Source: an uncultured Pseudomonadota bacterium
GTDB lineage: Bacteria; Pseudomonadota; Gammaproteobacteria; Burkholderiales; Usitatibacteraceae
Assembly: GCA_937898635.1 (NCBI GenBank)
Contig: CALEJW010000150.1
Location: forward strand, 1 to 6,554
Direction: 5' to 3'
Length of the DNA: 6,554 nucleotides
Under the pieces are notes generated by a model. The model searched no databases. It was not told where the DNA came from and worked only from the letters and a program-made list of their open reading frames with translations. The position numbers and the translations under genes are program-made. Positions 6,079 through 6,554 of the stretch are shown in pieces (positions within the stretch are counted from its first letter, which is position 1; each line of letters opens with the position of its first letter).

Positions 6079-6554
6079 ATGGCACGCGCGCACACCCGCT
6101 TCATGGCCGCATTGGCATGGCTCGCCGCCGCATGGGCGATAGATGCCGCGGCCCAATCCGTCACCGCCACGCTTCCCGTCGGCGCCGCCCCCGTTGCGGT
6201 CGCGATCGACGTCGCGGCGCACCGCGCCGTCGTCGCCAACAGCGCCTCGGGCACCGTCACCCTCCTCGACGCGGGCAACCACGCCGTGGCCACGCTCGCC
6301 GTCGGCGACGGCCCCGTCGCGGTCGCGCTCAACCCGTCCACCGGCCGCGCCTTCGTCGCCAACCGCCTCGCCGGGACCGTCAGCGTGATCGACGTGGCCG
6401 GCGCCGCGGTGGTCGGCACCGTCACAGTCGGCTCGCAGCCCTCGGCGATCGCGGTGAACCACGCGACGAACCGGGTGTTCGTGGCCAACGCCGGCGGCAA
6501 CTCGGTGTCGGTGATCGATGGCGCGACCCTCGCCGTGGAAACGCTCGCCGTGGG
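6079..6554 (+). CDS. Exported YVTN/YncE-like beta-propeller repeat protein (3' end outside window)
   Basis: The frame is open for 158 whole codons and runs off the right edge. ATG 6079 follows GAGGGGG by 4 nt and gives a signal peptide (MARAHTRFMAALAWLAAAWA, cleavage likely AAA|Q26); ATG 6103 (Met9) is an in-frame alternative that keeps the hydrophobic core. From residue 27 the protein consists of tandem units of 41-42 residues: VGAAPVAVAIDVAAHRAVVAN, VGDGPVAVALNPSTGRAFVAN, VGSQPSAIAVNHATNRVFVAN, each followed by a [TS]-V-[TS]-[LV]-[LI]-D strand. This is the signature of YVTN-family propellers such as YncE and bacterial and archaeal surface-layer-type repeats. Such proteins act in the periplasm or at the cell surface as binding scaffolds; some sit beside redox enzymes. 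No catalytic residue is visible and the partner is unknown. The protease gene lies 175 bp upstream on the same strand, with a CRP-like site between. Confidence 0.88.
   Translation, partial: MARAHTRFMAALAWLAAAWAIDAAAQSVTATLPVGAAPVAVAIDVAAHRAVVANSASGTVTLLDAGNHAVATLAVGDGPVAVALNPSTGRAFVANRLAGTVSVIDVAGAAVVGTVTVGSQPSAIAVNHATNRVFVANAGGNSVSVIDGATLAVETLAV
6157..6554 (+). repeat. YVTN-type 41-42-residue beta-propeller repeats
   Basis: Conserved glycines at residues 35, 76, 118 and 159 and the [VA]-A-N positions at 54, 95 and 137 set a period of 41-42 residues (about 125 bp). Three units are complete and a fourth starts at the window edge; seven units would close a propeller, so the rest of the gene should lie to the right. 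Confidence 0.85.

Noticed and set aside
6047..6142. Short ATG frame overlapping the YVTN gene start in another frame
   Set aside because: 31 codons with only a distant AAGG upstream and no recognisable peptide; most likely chance.
3570..6500. Long minus-strand open frame opposite the protease and the YVTN gene
   Set aside because: Its apparent regular repeats only mirror the repeats of the sense strand, and it spans the intergenic signals. No credible start site or known domain.

Overview
The window reads as high-GC chromosomal DNA from a Gram-negative bacterium, most likely a proteobacterium and possibly a betaproteobacterium. This is an inference from G/C-biased third codon positions, Sec signal peptides and the style of the repeat modules; no rRNA or housekeeping marker confirms it. 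It holds three protein genes, all predicted to be exported, two of them cut by the window edges. I see no tRNA, rRNA, CRISPR array, transposase or other mobile element.

Positions 1-2434 (minus strand) encode the first 811 residues of a large exported protein that starts at a TTG codon. Its order is: signal peptide, a conserved-looking N-terminal domain of unknown function, a PQQ-dependent sugar dehydrogenase (GSDH-type) beta-propeller, then about 48-residue VCBS/FG-GAP-like repeats that continue past the left edge. Positions 2435-2669 are a divergent intergenic region with one AT-rich island (a plausible minus-strand -10) and a GC-rich palindrome. Positions 2670-5903 (plus strand) encode a complete 1077-residue secreted zinc metalloprotease of the reprolysin-like type (HELGHNMGLRHD), followed by a Calx-beta domain, a beta-sandwich and exactly seven repeats of the same family as in the divergent gene. 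Positions 5904-6078 hold a 12-bp-stem hairpin, a perfect TGTGA-N6-TCACA dyad of the CRP type, and C/G runs that could fold over the next ribosome binding site. Positions 6079-6554 (plus strand) begin a third exported protein made of 41-42-residue YVTN/YncE-like beta-propeller repeats, cut by the right edge.

The genes share a theme rather than an obvious pathway. Each is exported and each carries propeller-type repeats. The dehydrogenase-like protein and the protease end in the same calcium-loop repeat, which suggests that module is a common C-terminal appendage passed between extracellular proteins of this genome. Nothing here amounts to a demonstrated new system. The strongest leads are the shared repeat module, the triple-module dehydrogenase-like protein, and the CRP-like site with a possibly structured leader before the YVTN gene.
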